Shown here in pieces: positions 1-7,264 of a DNA stretch of 7,269 nucleotides. The notes under the pieces were generated by a model. The model saw only the letters and a list, made by a program, of their open reading frames with translations. It made no database searches and had not been told where the DNA came from. Origin of the DNA: Acidobacteriota bacterium (GTDB lineage Bacteria; Acidobacteriota; Blastocatellia; Pyrinomonadales; Pyrinomonadaceae); the NCBI GenBank assembly GCA_963169175.1, contig CAUJFK010000348.1:1-7269 (forward strand). Reading direction: 5' to 3'. Position numbers and translations under genes: made by a program. Each line of letters starts with the position of its first letter. Position 1 is the stretch's first letter.

Positions 1-1
1 C

Positions 2-700
2 AGTCTTGGCGAACAGCGCCGCTCGGCCAATGCCTCGCTTGCCGATTTCACCACAAGTGAAACAGCGGTCTTTTGGCTGCTGAATACGATCAACTCGTCA
101 ATTCCGACGATGACGCACTATTTCCATTCGCCGATGCTGCATCCCGAAAAGCTGTATTTGGAAATGGCCACCCTGGTCGGGCGATTGATGACCTTTTCGC
201 TGCAGGACCATCCGAAGGACATCGTCAAATACGATCACGACGATCTTTATTTCACGTTTTACAGCCTTTCGACACAATTGAAAGACCTGCTGGAGACCGT
301 TATCCCAAGCCGCTGCGTTCCGATCCCGCTTGAGAAAACGCGCGATACACTGTATGTCGGCCGTATCGAGGACGAACGCCTGCTCAAGGAGGCCGAGTTC
401 TACCTCGCCGTCCGGGCACAGATGCCCGAGGCGAAACTTATGGAAGGCGTTCCGCGTGTTGTAAAGATAGCGTCGCGCGACGTGATCGATTCGGTCATCG
501 GCTCGGCCTTGCCCGGCGTCGTCCTGACGCTTGCGAGCCCGCCGCCGGCCCCGATACCGACACGCGTCGGGTTCAAATATTTCAAGCTCGATACCATCGG
601 GCCGTACTGGAATGGAATCAACGGGTCAAAGGTCGTTTCTGTATATGTACCGAACGACATCCCGGACGAGAAGTTAGAGATGTATGCGGTTAAACCGTAG
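2..700 (+). CDS. tssK: TssK, T6SS baseplate subunit (C-terminal part; 5' end outside window)
   Basis: The frame is open from the first bases of the window to a TAG stop at 698-700, giving 232 residues. Full-length TssK is usually about 440-450 residues, so roughly the N-terminal half lies upstream. The ATG at 110 is internal: family similarity already begins before it (FWLLNTIN at window codons 24-31). Recognisable TssK (VasE/ImpJ family) features are LHPEKLYLEMATLVGRLMTF (window codons 46-65) and a C-terminal block with IPTRVGFKYFKLD, a PYW segment and VSVYVPNDIP. In characterised systems TssK is a trimeric cytoplasmic baseplate protein. Its N-terminal shoulder binds the baseplate wedges and its C-terminal domain contacts the TssL/TssM membrane complex; the part seen here is mostly that membrane-facing half. 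tssL follows after 53 bases, the usual K-L-M order. The family call is firm; the function is inferred from homology. Confidence 0.95.
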   Translation, partial: SLGEQRRSANASLADFTTSETAVFWLLNTINSSIPTMTHYFHSPMLHPEKLYLEMATLVGRLMTFSLQDHPKDIVKYDHDDLYFTFYSLSTQLKDLLETVIPSRCVPIPLEKTRDTLYVGRIEDERLLKEAEFYLAVRAQMPEAKLMEGVPRVVKIASRDVIDSVIGSALPGVVLTLASPPPAPIPTRVGFKYFKLDTIGPYWNGINGSKVVSVYVPNDIPDEKLEMYAVKP

Positions 701-740
701 TTGGACAGATGTGTCAAATTTTGGATAGCTGACGCCGATC

Positions 741-745
741 GAGGG
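741..745 (+). promoter_or_regulatory. Ribosome binding site of tssL
   Basis: GAGGG lies 8 bases upstream of the ATG at 754, an ordinary Shine-Dalgarno sequence and spacing. It supports that start codon for tssL. Confidence 0.6.
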
Positions 746-753
746 CAAGTAGT

Positions 754-1431
754 ATGAGCGAATCCGCTTCAAAAAATGATCTTATAACCTTTGCGGGGCC
801 GATCTTCGATCTGATCCTGAGGCTGAAGGCGGGCATTGTCGCTCCCTCAAATGACCTCAGACCCAAGATCGCCGGAATGCTCGAAGACTTTGAAAAGCGT
901 GCCGAGCGATACCGGTTCAACCATAAGATAGTTCAGGTATCAAAGTTTGCCCTGGCCTCGTTTGTCGATGAAACGGTGCTGACCAATAACTTCCCTCTCA
1001 AGAATGAGTGGGAAAAGAACCCGCTGCAGCTTGAATATTTTGGCGAGCAGCTAGCCGGGAATAAATACTTCGACAAGCTCGAAGCAATGGTCAAGCAGAT
1101 AGACATGACGGTCGATGCGGTTGAGATCTACTATTTCTGCATGCTTCTCGGCTTTAAGGGCCGGTACGCCATATACGAGCACGATAAGCTTTTGTCGATC
1201 ATGCAAACAACGGCCAACGCGCTTGTAAAGGCTGGTCGTATCAAGCCCGTCGAGCTTTCGCCGCATTGGCTGGCGAACGATCAGCCTGAGCCGATCGAAC
1301 GCCGCGGAATGCCGACCTGGGCAAAGGTCAGCGCGATGGCCCTTTTGGGATTGGCGGTGATCATCTATTTGGGTATGTTCATCCTCTCGTACTCGTTCAT
1401 TCAGGATGTGGTAAATAAGCTGACGGTTTAG
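754..1431 (+). CDS. tssL: TssL (DotU family), T6SS inner-membrane protein, short form
   Basis: This 225-residue protein has the DotU/ImpK layout: a helical cytoplasmic domain followed by one C-terminal membrane anchor. Visible family motifs are FALASFVDETVL (residues 65-76, with the Asp-Glu pair), LQLEYFGEQLAGNKYFDKLE (91-110) and EIYYFCMLLGFKGRYAIYE (124-142). The hydrophobic segment at about 192-214 is the transmembrane helix, leaving about ten residues on the periplasmic side. There is no OmpA-like peptidoglycan-binding extension, so any cell-wall anchoring must come from another protein. TssL works with TssM in the trans-envelope complex and helps recruit the TssK baseplate. The ATG at 754 is chosen because of the GAGGG site upstream and because the protein start matches the usual start of the family. 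tssM follows after 8 bases. Confidence 0.95.
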   Translation: MSESASKNDLITFAGPIFDLILRLKAGIVAPSNDLRPKIAGMLEDFEKRAERYRFNHKIVQVSKFALASFVDETVLTNNFPLKNEWEKNPLQLEYFGEQLAGNKYFDKLEAMVKQIDMTVDAVEIYYFCMLLGFKGRYAIYEHDKLLSIMQTTANALVKAGRIKPVELSPHWLANDQPEPIERRGMPTWAKVSAMALLGLAVIIYLGMFILSYSFIQDVVNKLTV

Positions 1432-1439
1432 CGGTAATT

Positions 1440-4400
1440 ATGAGCTGGCACTTAAACCAAATGAAGTATGCGTTCGGCCTCGGTGGAATGATGTCATTCT
1501 ACGGGGTCGTCGGGTTGTTGGTTTGGCTCCTGCCGCCGAACATGGTCAGCTATCAGTACAAGATCATTATTATCGCTCTTGTCCTGCTAACGCTGCCCTT
1601 CTCGCTGCTGATGATGTTCGTTGCATCGCGGCGTGAGAAGAAGAAAGCGAAGAAAGAGGCTGAAGCAAAAGAAGCGGCGCAGGCCGCTGATGGCACGGCA
1701 CCGGCACAACCGGCCGCCGCCGCGGCCCCGGTTGGAAGCTTTGCGAATCTGACAAGCGGGACCGAAGAGACGGTCCAGTTCCTAAAAACCTCAAACCTCG
1801 GCAGCATCGGGCGCGATGCTGTGTATTCGCTTCCCTGGTACCTGGTCGCCGGTGGGCCGCATTCGGGAAAAAGCTCGCTCGTACTCAGCTCGAACCTTAA
1901 TTTTCAAACGCTCCCAAGTCAGCGGCAGTCAGAGCAGAAGTTTATTCGGCCAACCGGCAGTGTCGATTGGCGAGTGACTAGTGACGCGGTCTTTGTCGAT
2001 ACCGCCGGCCGCTATCAGACCGAAGGCGTTGACGCCGACGAGTGGTCGTCATTGCTCGAGACCATTAAAAAGTATCGCGGCAATCGCCCGATCGACGGCT
2101 TTCTGCTCGTTGTAAATACCGAGACCATTCTCAAAGCGGATGAACGTGAGACCGAGGAACTTGCCAAGGTCCTTCGCGCTCGGCTGGACGATTCAATGCA
2201 GCGGCTCAAGGTTCGATTTCCGGTTTACGTCGTTTTCACCCACGCCGATGCGATCGAAGGTTTCCGCGATTCTTTCTCTACGTCAAAGAATGAGGACAAG
2301 ACACTTGTTTGGGGAGCGACCATCCCGATCGAGAAAAGTGAGAACGCCCAGGCACTTTTTGACAGCGAATACGAGATATTGCACAATTCGCTGATGAAAC
2401 GGCGGATCGTCCGCCTTTCGGCCCCGTTTCCGCCGGTCAGGCAGCTTCGCATATTCAATTTTCCGCTGCATTTTGGTTCTGCCCGCCGTAAGTTCGGTGC
2501 ATTTGTTAACGCACTTTTCCGGCCAAATCCTTTCAGCGAGAACCCGTTCCTCCGCGGCTTTTATTTCACGGCATCGCCGGTGGGCAAGGCAAGCGCGAAC
2601 GCACCTGCGTCGGTGGCCAACCCGTATTTTACCGAGCGCTTCTTCCGCGACGTTGTCCTCCGCGATAAGGACCTCGTCAGAACGCAGATAGAATCACGCC
2701 AAAGCCCGCCGATCTTTGGCTGGATGATGACCATTCTGGCAGGTATAGCCGTCTTTGCCCTGCTGGTCATGTCGGCCGTCTCTCTGGTAAACAACAAACA
2801 GCTGTTGAACGACGCCGAAACGCGCGGACAGAACCTGCTGCAGATGGTAAAAACCGATGCGGGTAATCCTGTGCTCAACAAAAAGGAGCCGGCGGTTCGC
2901 GAAGAGTTGAACCAGACCGAGAATATGCGTCAGCTCCTTGTCCGGCTTGATGATAACGATCGGAATGGGCCGCCGTTCTATATGCGGTTCGGGCTTTACT
3001 CCGGCACCCGGCTTTACAAAGAGAATCTTCTGCCGCTATACATCGGCGTCGTCGAACAGCGCTTCAAGGAGCCAGCGGTCAAGAGGCTTGAGGCCGAACT
3101 AGGCAAATTTGCATCGGGTAAACCCGTCGCCAATCCGTCAAAGCTCACCGAAGATGAGGAAAAGCTGCTTGAGAAGAACCTGAATATGCTCAAGGCGTAC
3201 CTTATGCTTTCCAGTGAGTATAAGAAATTTGCTCAGGGCGCCCTCGTTGCGAATGTGCTTCGCGAATTCTGGGTGTCCGAATCCAAGACGCCGTCCGACA
3301 TGAAGCCCATTGCTGAGCAGCAACTCGATTTTTGGGCAAAACAGATCGAACGGGATGACGTTGGGTTTCCACGCATCCCGCTCAACCAAAAGCTTGTCGC
3401 GGATGTGCGTTCGAAGCTAAAAGACTTCCCGGCGGAATACCGCTATCTCAGCCGCAAGGTCAGCGAGATATCCAAACAGGTCGAGGACAGCAACGGCCAA
3501 ACGACCGTTGACGGCATTCTTACCCGCAACGGCGCCGATTCAAGCTTTATGTCGGGAACGCACACCGTCCCCGGTGCCTATACGCGTCCCGGCCTTGAAT
3601 TGATGAAAGTTGCGATCGTCAATGCCGATGAGGAAATGAAGAAGGACGATTGGGTGATGGGCGACCAGGGCAAGACCACTGTGACCGGGCCATCTAAGGT
3701 GACATTGGTTGAGGAGCGGTACTATCGTGATTATGCGATGCAGTGGAGCCAGTTGGTTCGCTCAACCGACGTAAAGCCGTACAAGAACAGGGCCGACGCG
3801 GCCTCCGCACTCCAGGCTTTTTCACAGCCGAACTCGCCCATGAAGATATTGATGCGCGAGATCGCCAAGCAGACGAACCTGTCCGAGGAACCGGACGGCG
3901 AGGGCTGGTGGCCATGGCTCAAGAGTTTCTTCGTGAAAAAGAAGCCCGACGGCTCCGGAAGCACTGAACCCGAAAAGCAGTTCAGGCCGCTGTTTAATTT
4001 CGTCGGGAAAAAAGAAGAAACAAAGACGCCGATCGAATCCTATACCGGCGAGATCGGGAGAATGTTCGGCGAGTTTAACACCAAAGCCGGGTCCGACGGT
4101 GCTCTTAAGAAGATCGCCGACCAGATGGCCTCGGATGAAGATCCGATCGGCATAAGAAAGCGGGAAACTGCCATTTCGAACCTGACCACCGCCCTTAACG
4201 AATCGCCTGCCGGGCAGGAGATAGCGGCCCTCTTGGCGGAACCGTTGACCAGATTGAAGTCGCTGCTCGGGGCGGGTGCTAAAGAACAGCTAGCAAAAAC
4301 CTGGTCTGATCAGTTGCTGCCGGCTGCAAAGGAGATCGAGAAGGGATATCCGTTCGAGGACAGCTCGTCTGAGGCGGACCTAAAGAACCTGTCAGCATTC

Positions 4401-5042
4401 CTGGCGCCTAAAGAGGGCAAGCTTTCGCAATTTTATGACGAAAAATTGTCCAATTATTTTGAAGAAGCGAACGGGCAGTATCGGGTCAAGGAAGGCAGCG
4501 AGGTCCAGTTCACCGACGAGTTCGTTGCCTATCTAAACAACGCTTTTGCCTTGCAGAAGGCTCTTTACGGAACGAGCTCAACGCCGAAGTTCGAATATGA
4601 ATTCGCGTTCAGGCCCGTTAAGGATACGCTGGTCGAGATAACCATAGACGGGCAAAAGACCACGTCCGAAGGTACCGGATCATTGAAAGGCGTCTTTCCG
4701 GGTGCGAATGCATCGGAAACAGGAGTTATCCTTAAACTTGCGTCAACATCAGGAACGACCTCGACCGCGTCGCCTACTTCGGCAAATTCTTCAAATTCCA
4801 GCGTCAGTCCTTCAAGCGGCGGTACGTCAGGCGGGTCGGGCGACCGGATATTCCAGGGCCAATGGGGACTATTCCGGTTCGTTGATGCCGGCGGCCCGGA
4901 GAAACAGCCGACCGGAGAATATTTGTTGAAATACACTGTCGGCGGAAAGTCGGTGACCGCAACGATCAAACCAATTGGCGGCGATCTGTTCAACAAGAGC
5001 ATCTTCCGCCAGGTTAAGTCGCCACAGAATTTTTTGAAGTAA
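1440..5042 (+). CDS. tssM: TssM (IcmF family), T6SS inner-membrane/periplasmic scaffold with NTPase-like domain
   Basis: The product is 1200 residues, normal for TssM. Two membrane segments lie near the N-terminus (about 11-32 and 40-62). A Lys/Glu- then Ala/Pro-rich linker (about 64-99) leads into the cytoplasmic GTPase-like domain. That domain has a Walker A motif GGPHSGKS (138-145), DTAGRY (187-192) and THAD (267-270), where TKxD is common in the family. RGFYFTASP (372-380) and FTERFFRDVVLRDKDLV (397-413) are typical IcmF blocks just before the third membrane helix (about 426-450). The rest is the large periplasmic part, including SPMKILMREIAKQT (799-812) and a C-terminal beta-rich region with WGLFRFVDAG. 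A Ser/Thr/Gly-rich stretch interrupts this region at 1102-1134. In known systems TssM spans the envelope, binds TssL and contacts the TssJ lipoprotein through its C-terminal region. The start at 1440 has no clear Shine-Dalgarno, but it is 8 bases after the tssL stop, suggesting translational coupling. NTPase activity is inferred from motifs only; some TssM proteins work without it. Confidence 0.96.
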   Translation: MSWHLNQMKYAFGLGGMMSFYGVVGLLVWLLPPNMVSYQYKIIIIALVLLTLPFSLLMMFVASRREKKKAKKEAEAKEAAQAADGTAPAQPAAAAAPVGSFANLTSGTEETVQFLKTSNLGSIGRDAVYSLPWYLVAGGPHSGKSSLVLSSNLNFQTLPSQRQSEQKFIRPTGSVDWRVTSDAVFVDTAGRYQTEGVDADEWSSLLETIKKYRGNRPIDGFLLVVNTETILKADERETEELAKVLRARLDDSMQRLKVRFPVYVVFTHADAIEGFRDSFSTSKNEDKTLVWGATIPIEKSENAQALFDSEYEILHNSLMKRRIVRLSAPFPPVRQLRIFNFPLHFGSARRKFGAFVNALFRPNPFSENPFLRGFYFTASPVGKASANAPASVANPYFTERFFRDVVLRDKDLVRTQIESRQSPPIFGWMMTILAGIAVFALLVMSAVSLVNNKQLLNDAETRGQNLLQMVKTDAGNPVLNKKEPAVREELNQTENMRQLLVRLDDNDRNGPPFYMRFGLYSGTRLYKENLLPLYIGVVEQRFKEPAVKRLEAELGKFASGKPVANPSKLTEDEEKLLEKNLNMLKAYLMLSSEYKKFAQGALVANVLREFWVSESKTPSDMKPIAEQQLDFWAKQIERDDVGFPRIPLNQKLVADVRSKLKDFPAEYRYLSRKVSEISKQVEDSNGQTTVDGILTRNGADSSFMSGTHTVPGAYTRPGLELMKVAIVNADEEMKKDDWVMGDQGKTTVTGPSKVTLVEERYYRDYAMQWSQLVRSTDVKPYKNRADAASALQAFSQPNSPMKILMREIAKQTNLSEEPDGEGWWPWLKSFFVKKKPDGSGSTEPEKQFRPLFNFVGKKEETKTPIESYTGEIGRMFGEFNTKAGSDGALKKIADQMASDEDPIGIRKRETAISNLTTALNESPAGQEIAALLAEPLTRLKSLLGAGAKEQLAKTWSDQLLPAAKEIEKGYPFEDSSSEADLKNLSAFLAPKEGKLSQFYDEKLSNYFEEANGQYRVKEGSEVQFTDEFVAYLNNAFALQKALYGTSSTPKFEYEFAFRPVKDTLVEITIDGQKTTSEGTGSLKGVFPGANASETGVILKLASTSGTTSTASPTSANSSNSSVSPSSGGTSGGSGDRIFQGQWGLFRFVDAGGPEKQPTGEYLLKYTVGGKSVTATIKPIGGDLFNKSIFRQVKSPQNFLK

Positions 5043-5116
5043 CGTTTTTTGTATCCACCTTTAGGCAAGCGGCCTGATGGCGGAATTCAAAGCTGGGCAC
5101 GAAACTGTAACGATAT

Positions 5117-5911
5117 ATGAACGACGCAAAACTGCACCTTGATCGCGGGAACCTGACCGCTGCCGTCGAATCGGCGATCGGGCTCGTAAAATCGAACCCA
5201 ACGCGTTATGAGGCCCGGGCGTTCCTGTTCGAGCTATCGCTTTTCACCGGCGACTGGGACCGTGCCGACCGCCAGCTTGACGTAATCGGCCATCAGGACG
5301 CAAACGCCGCGATCGGATCGCTTATTTACAGGCAGAACCTATCGGCCGAACGTGACCGGATCAAGTTCTTTACGGAAGGGCTTCGCCCCGAAACGCCCGA
5401 AACACCGACCGATTACATCAACGATCTGTTTACTGCAAACGATCTTATTCGCGAGGGTAAAACGGCGGAAGCAAGGGAACTGCTGGATAAGGTCGAAGAA
5501 GAAAGGCCCGCGTTTCCATGCGTGGTCAACGGCGAGGGCTTTAGCGACATTCGTGATTACAATGATGCGACCATGTGCGTCTTTGAGGCGATCGTAAAAG
5601 ATTCATACGTCTGGCTGCCTTTCTCAAGTGTTAAGAGCTTGAAGCTTCTCGAACGAAAATCGCTCCGCGATGTTTTCTGGCCGCAGGCCCAATTTGAATT
5701 GGCCAACGGCACCAGCGGCGAGTTGTTTCTGCCGTCGCTGTACGCAAATACGTGGAAGAACGCTGACGATCAGATCCGCCTTGGCCGAAGCGTCGACTGG
5801 AATGATGCGGGTAATGACATTTTCATTGGTGAGGGTACGCGTATCTTTACAATGGATGGTAAAGATAAGCCGATACTGGATATCAGCACGATCGAATTCG
5901 AGCACAAATAA
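5117..5911 (+). CDS. tagJ: TagJ (ImpE/SciE family), T6SS accessory protein
   Basis: The product is a soluble 264-residue protein with no signal peptide or membrane segment, close to the usual length of ImpE/TagJ. The N-terminus (about 1-60) reads as TPR-like helices: RGNLTAAVESAIGLVKSNP, then RAFLFELSLFTGDWDRADRQ. The C-terminal part carries the family signature: GEGFSDIRDYNDA (139-151), YVWLPF (164-169), RKSLRDVFWPQ (180-190), GELFLPSLY (201-209) and LGRSVDW (222-228). TagJ homologues (HsiE1 in Pseudomonas aeruginosa) bind an N-terminal helix of the sheath protein TssB and mark a subset of T6SS with particular ClpV/sheath features, but they are not universal and the exact role is unsettled. 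An in-frame TAA at 5108 lies just upstream of the ATG at 5117, so the gene cannot start earlier. No convincing Shine-Dalgarno is seen. It sits 74 bases after tssM. Confidence 0.9.
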   Translation: MNDAKLHLDRGNLTAAVESAIGLVKSNPTRYEARAFLFELSLFTGDWDRADRQLDVIGHQDANAAIGSLIYRQNLSAERDRIKFFTEGLRPETPETPTDYINDLFTANDLIREGKTAEARELLDKVEEERPAFPCVVNGEGFSDIRDYNDATMCVFEAIVKDSYVWLPFSSVKSLKLLERKSLRDVFWPQAQFELANGTSGELFLPSLYANTWKNADDQIRLGRSVDWNDAGNDIFIGEGTRIFTMDGKDKPILDISTIEFEHK

Positions 5912-5959
5912 TGAAACCGTATCGTTCGTGATTTCTTTGCGGAAATCGTATAGAATATT

Positions 5960-5990
5960 GTCCGTTCTCCGCTAGTACCAGAGTTCGGAC
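5960..5990. repeat. Imperfect inverted repeat in the tagJ-tssA gap
   Basis: GTCCGTTCTC (5960-5969) and GAGTTCGGAC (5981-5990) are complementary at 8 of 10 positions, with two central T-T mismatches and an 11-base loop. A TATAGAAT stretch (5949-5956) that resembles a -10 element lies just upstream, although no good -35 was found. No T-run follows, so this is not a classical terminator. It could be a leader hairpin or an operator, or chance. Confidence 0.35.
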
Positions 5991-6010
5991 CTCGACCGCC
6001 CCAGAAAACT

Positions 6011-6016
6011 GAGGAG
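6011..6016 (+). promoter_or_regulatory. Ribosome binding site of tssA
   Basis: GAGGAG is a strong Shine-Dalgarno core, 11 bases upstream of the ATG at 6028. The spacing is slightly long, but no alternative in-frame start fits better. Confidence 0.6.
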
Positions 6017-6027
6017 TTTGTCCCCTG

Positions 6028-7179
6028 ATGAATGAGGAGCTGCAACAGCCACCGGTAGTCGATCTTGACGCTTTGCTTCAGCCGATCTCGGATGAAAACC
6101 CGTCGGGTGAAAGCCTGCGCTATTCCGGGATATACGACGAAATAGCCGAGGCCCGGCGGGCTGACGACAATCTGAATCAGGGCGATTGGGTGACCGACCT
6201 TAAGATTGCCGACTATGCAAAGGTCATAAGCCTGGGCGTCCCGGCGCTTACGACACAGACCAAAGACCTGCAGATCGCCGTGTGGGTCGCCGAAGCGCTG
6301 ACGATGAAGCATGGCCTCGCCGGCTTTCGTGACGGCCTGCAGTTGCTTCTCGGGTTTCACGAGCAGTTTTGGGACACCGTTCATCCTGAAATAGATGAGG
6401 GTGATATGGAAGGCCGGGCCAACGCCATGTCGTGGCTGGATACGAATGGGTGGCTGGCGCTTCGCACGGCTCCGTTCACAGGCGGCCGCGGCCTTGGCTA
6501 TCAGGATTTCGAAAATGCAAAGAAGTACGATTTTCCCGACAATATCGATGCCCTCCCGATGGAGGAAAAGGATCGGCTGACCAAGCTTCGGGCTGAGGCG
6601 GAAAAGAATCGCAGCGTCACGATGTCGCTGTGGAACGTTGAAAGGGCCGAAACGCGCCGCGCCGCGATGGAGTCGTTCAACCTGACGGTCGAAGAATGCA
6701 AAACGGCCCTCAGCGGCCTGAACCGCATTGTTGAGGAAAAGTACGATCGGAATCAAACGCCCGGATTCTCGAACCTTCGCAAAACCCTTGAGAATATCGA
6801 CGAGCAGGTAAAAAAACTGCTCGCAGAAAAGCGCATTGAGGAACCGGACGAGGTCGAGGAAGATGCCGTGACGGACGCGGACGGCCAGCCCGCCGCTCAA
6901 AAAGGTGACGGCTCTGTCTCCGGCGCGATCGCGAATCGCAAGGAAGCCCTTCGCCGCCTTGCCGAGATCGCCGCATTTTTTCAAAAGACCGAGCCCCACA
7001 GCCCTGTTTCATATCTCGTGCAGCGGGCCGTCAAATGGGGCAACATGGGCCTTGAGTCATGGCTTCAGGAGGTCATAAAGGACCAGTCGGTACTGGTCCA
7101 GCTGCGCGAAACGCTCGGCGTGGATGCAGGGGCAGGTGACGGAACGGCCGCCCCCGCCGAGGATCCGTGGGCCCAGTAA
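6028..7179 (+). CDS. tssA: TssA (ImpA family), T6SS assembly/cap protein, TssA1-like C-terminus
   Basis: This 383-residue cytoplasmic protein has the ImpA N-terminal domain at about residues 13-150. It shows LLQPISDENPSGESLRY (16-32), IYDEIAEARRADD (35-47), the KDLQIAVWVAEAL segment (79-91) and FWDTVHPEID (114-123), all typical of the family. A helical middle region (about 175-270) is followed by an acidic, probably flexible linker (about 271-297). The C-terminal domain has NRKEALRRL (303-311) and the hallmark EPHSPVSYLVQRA (322-334), then LESWLQEVI. This C-terminus matches the short TssA class typified by P. aeruginosa TssA1, whose C-terminal domain forms ring oligomers, rather than the long VasJ or EvpK types. 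TssA helps recruit or prime the baseplate and tail sheath-tube assembly. A GAGGAG site precedes the start. The extreme C-terminus (Ala/Gly/Pro-rich, ending DPWAQ) looks disordered. Confidence 0.94.
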   Translation: MNEELQQPPVVDLDALLQPISDENPSGESLRYSGIYDEIAEARRADDNLNQGDWVTDLKIADYAKVISLGVPALTTQTKDLQIAVWVAEALTMKHGLAGFRDGLQLLLGFHEQFWDTVHPEIDEGDMEGRANAMSWLDTNGWLALRTAPFTGGRGLGYQDFENAKKYDFPDNIDALPMEEKDRLTKLRAEAEKNRSVTMSLWNVERAETRRAAMESFNLTVEECKTALSGLNRIVEEKYDRNQTPGFSNLRKTLENIDEQVKKLLAEKRIEEPDEVEEDAVTDADGQPAAQKGDGSVSGAIANRKEALRRLAEIAAFFQKTEPHSPVSYLVQRAVKWGNMGLESWLQEVIKDQSVLVQLRETLGVDAGAGDGTAAPAEDPWAQ

Positions 7180-7209
7180 ATTTCTATTTTGTCGGCAGGC
7201 ACGCCTCTT

Positions 7210-7221
7210 ATCACGCGTGAT
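7210..7221. repeat. Perfect 12-bp palindrome upstream of the next gene
   Basis: ATCACGCGTGAT equals its own reverse complement. It lies in the 90-base non-coding tail between tssA and a gene expected just beyond the window. Having no loop, it is a poor hairpin but has the geometry of a binding site for a dimeric regulator. No regulator is identified, and a chance palindrome is possible. Confidence 0.35.
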
Positions 7222-7256
7222 GGAGCGGTCGGACGGATTGGATCAAACTTAGACTG

Positions 7257-7264
7257 AAAAGGAG
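7257..7264 (+). promoter_or_regulatory. Probable ribosome binding site for a gene starting just past the window
   Basis: AAAAGGAG followed by AAACC at the window edge is an excellent Shine-Dalgarno. No start codon lies within the five remaining bases, so the next plus-strand gene probably begins a few bases outside. From context it is likely another T6SS gene, but its identity cannot be seen. Confidence 0.6.

Noticed and set aside
73..333. 86-codon plus-strand frame inside tssK
   Set aside because: It overlaps well-conserved TssK sequence in another frame and has no ribosome site or recognisable motif.
687..697. CGGTTAAACCG palindrome at the end of tssK
   Set aside because: It lies within the last codons of tssK and has only five-base arms around a single base; chance is the simplest explanation.
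701..722. Small hairpin (GACA/TGTC, 4-base loop) followed by TTTT just after tssK
   Set aside because: The stem is only four pairs plus a mismatch and the T-run is short. It is too weak for a terminator, and tssK-tssL order argues for co-transcription.
4565..5068. 167-codon open frame on the minus strand across the end of tssM
   Set aside because: It mirrors the Ser/Thr/Gly-rich end of tssM and has no recognisable domain. It is explained by low-complexity coding sequence on the other strand.
5043..5116. Possible terminator after tssM (T-run at 5045-5050)
   Set aside because: The T-run is not preceded by a stable stem, and the AGGC/GCCT inverted pair further on has only four pairs with no T-run behind it.
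5770..6999. 409-codon open frame on the minus strand
   Set aside because: It lies antisense to tagJ and tssA, runs through the gap between them, and shows no family motif. Both plus-strand genes are secure, so this is a codon-bias shadow.
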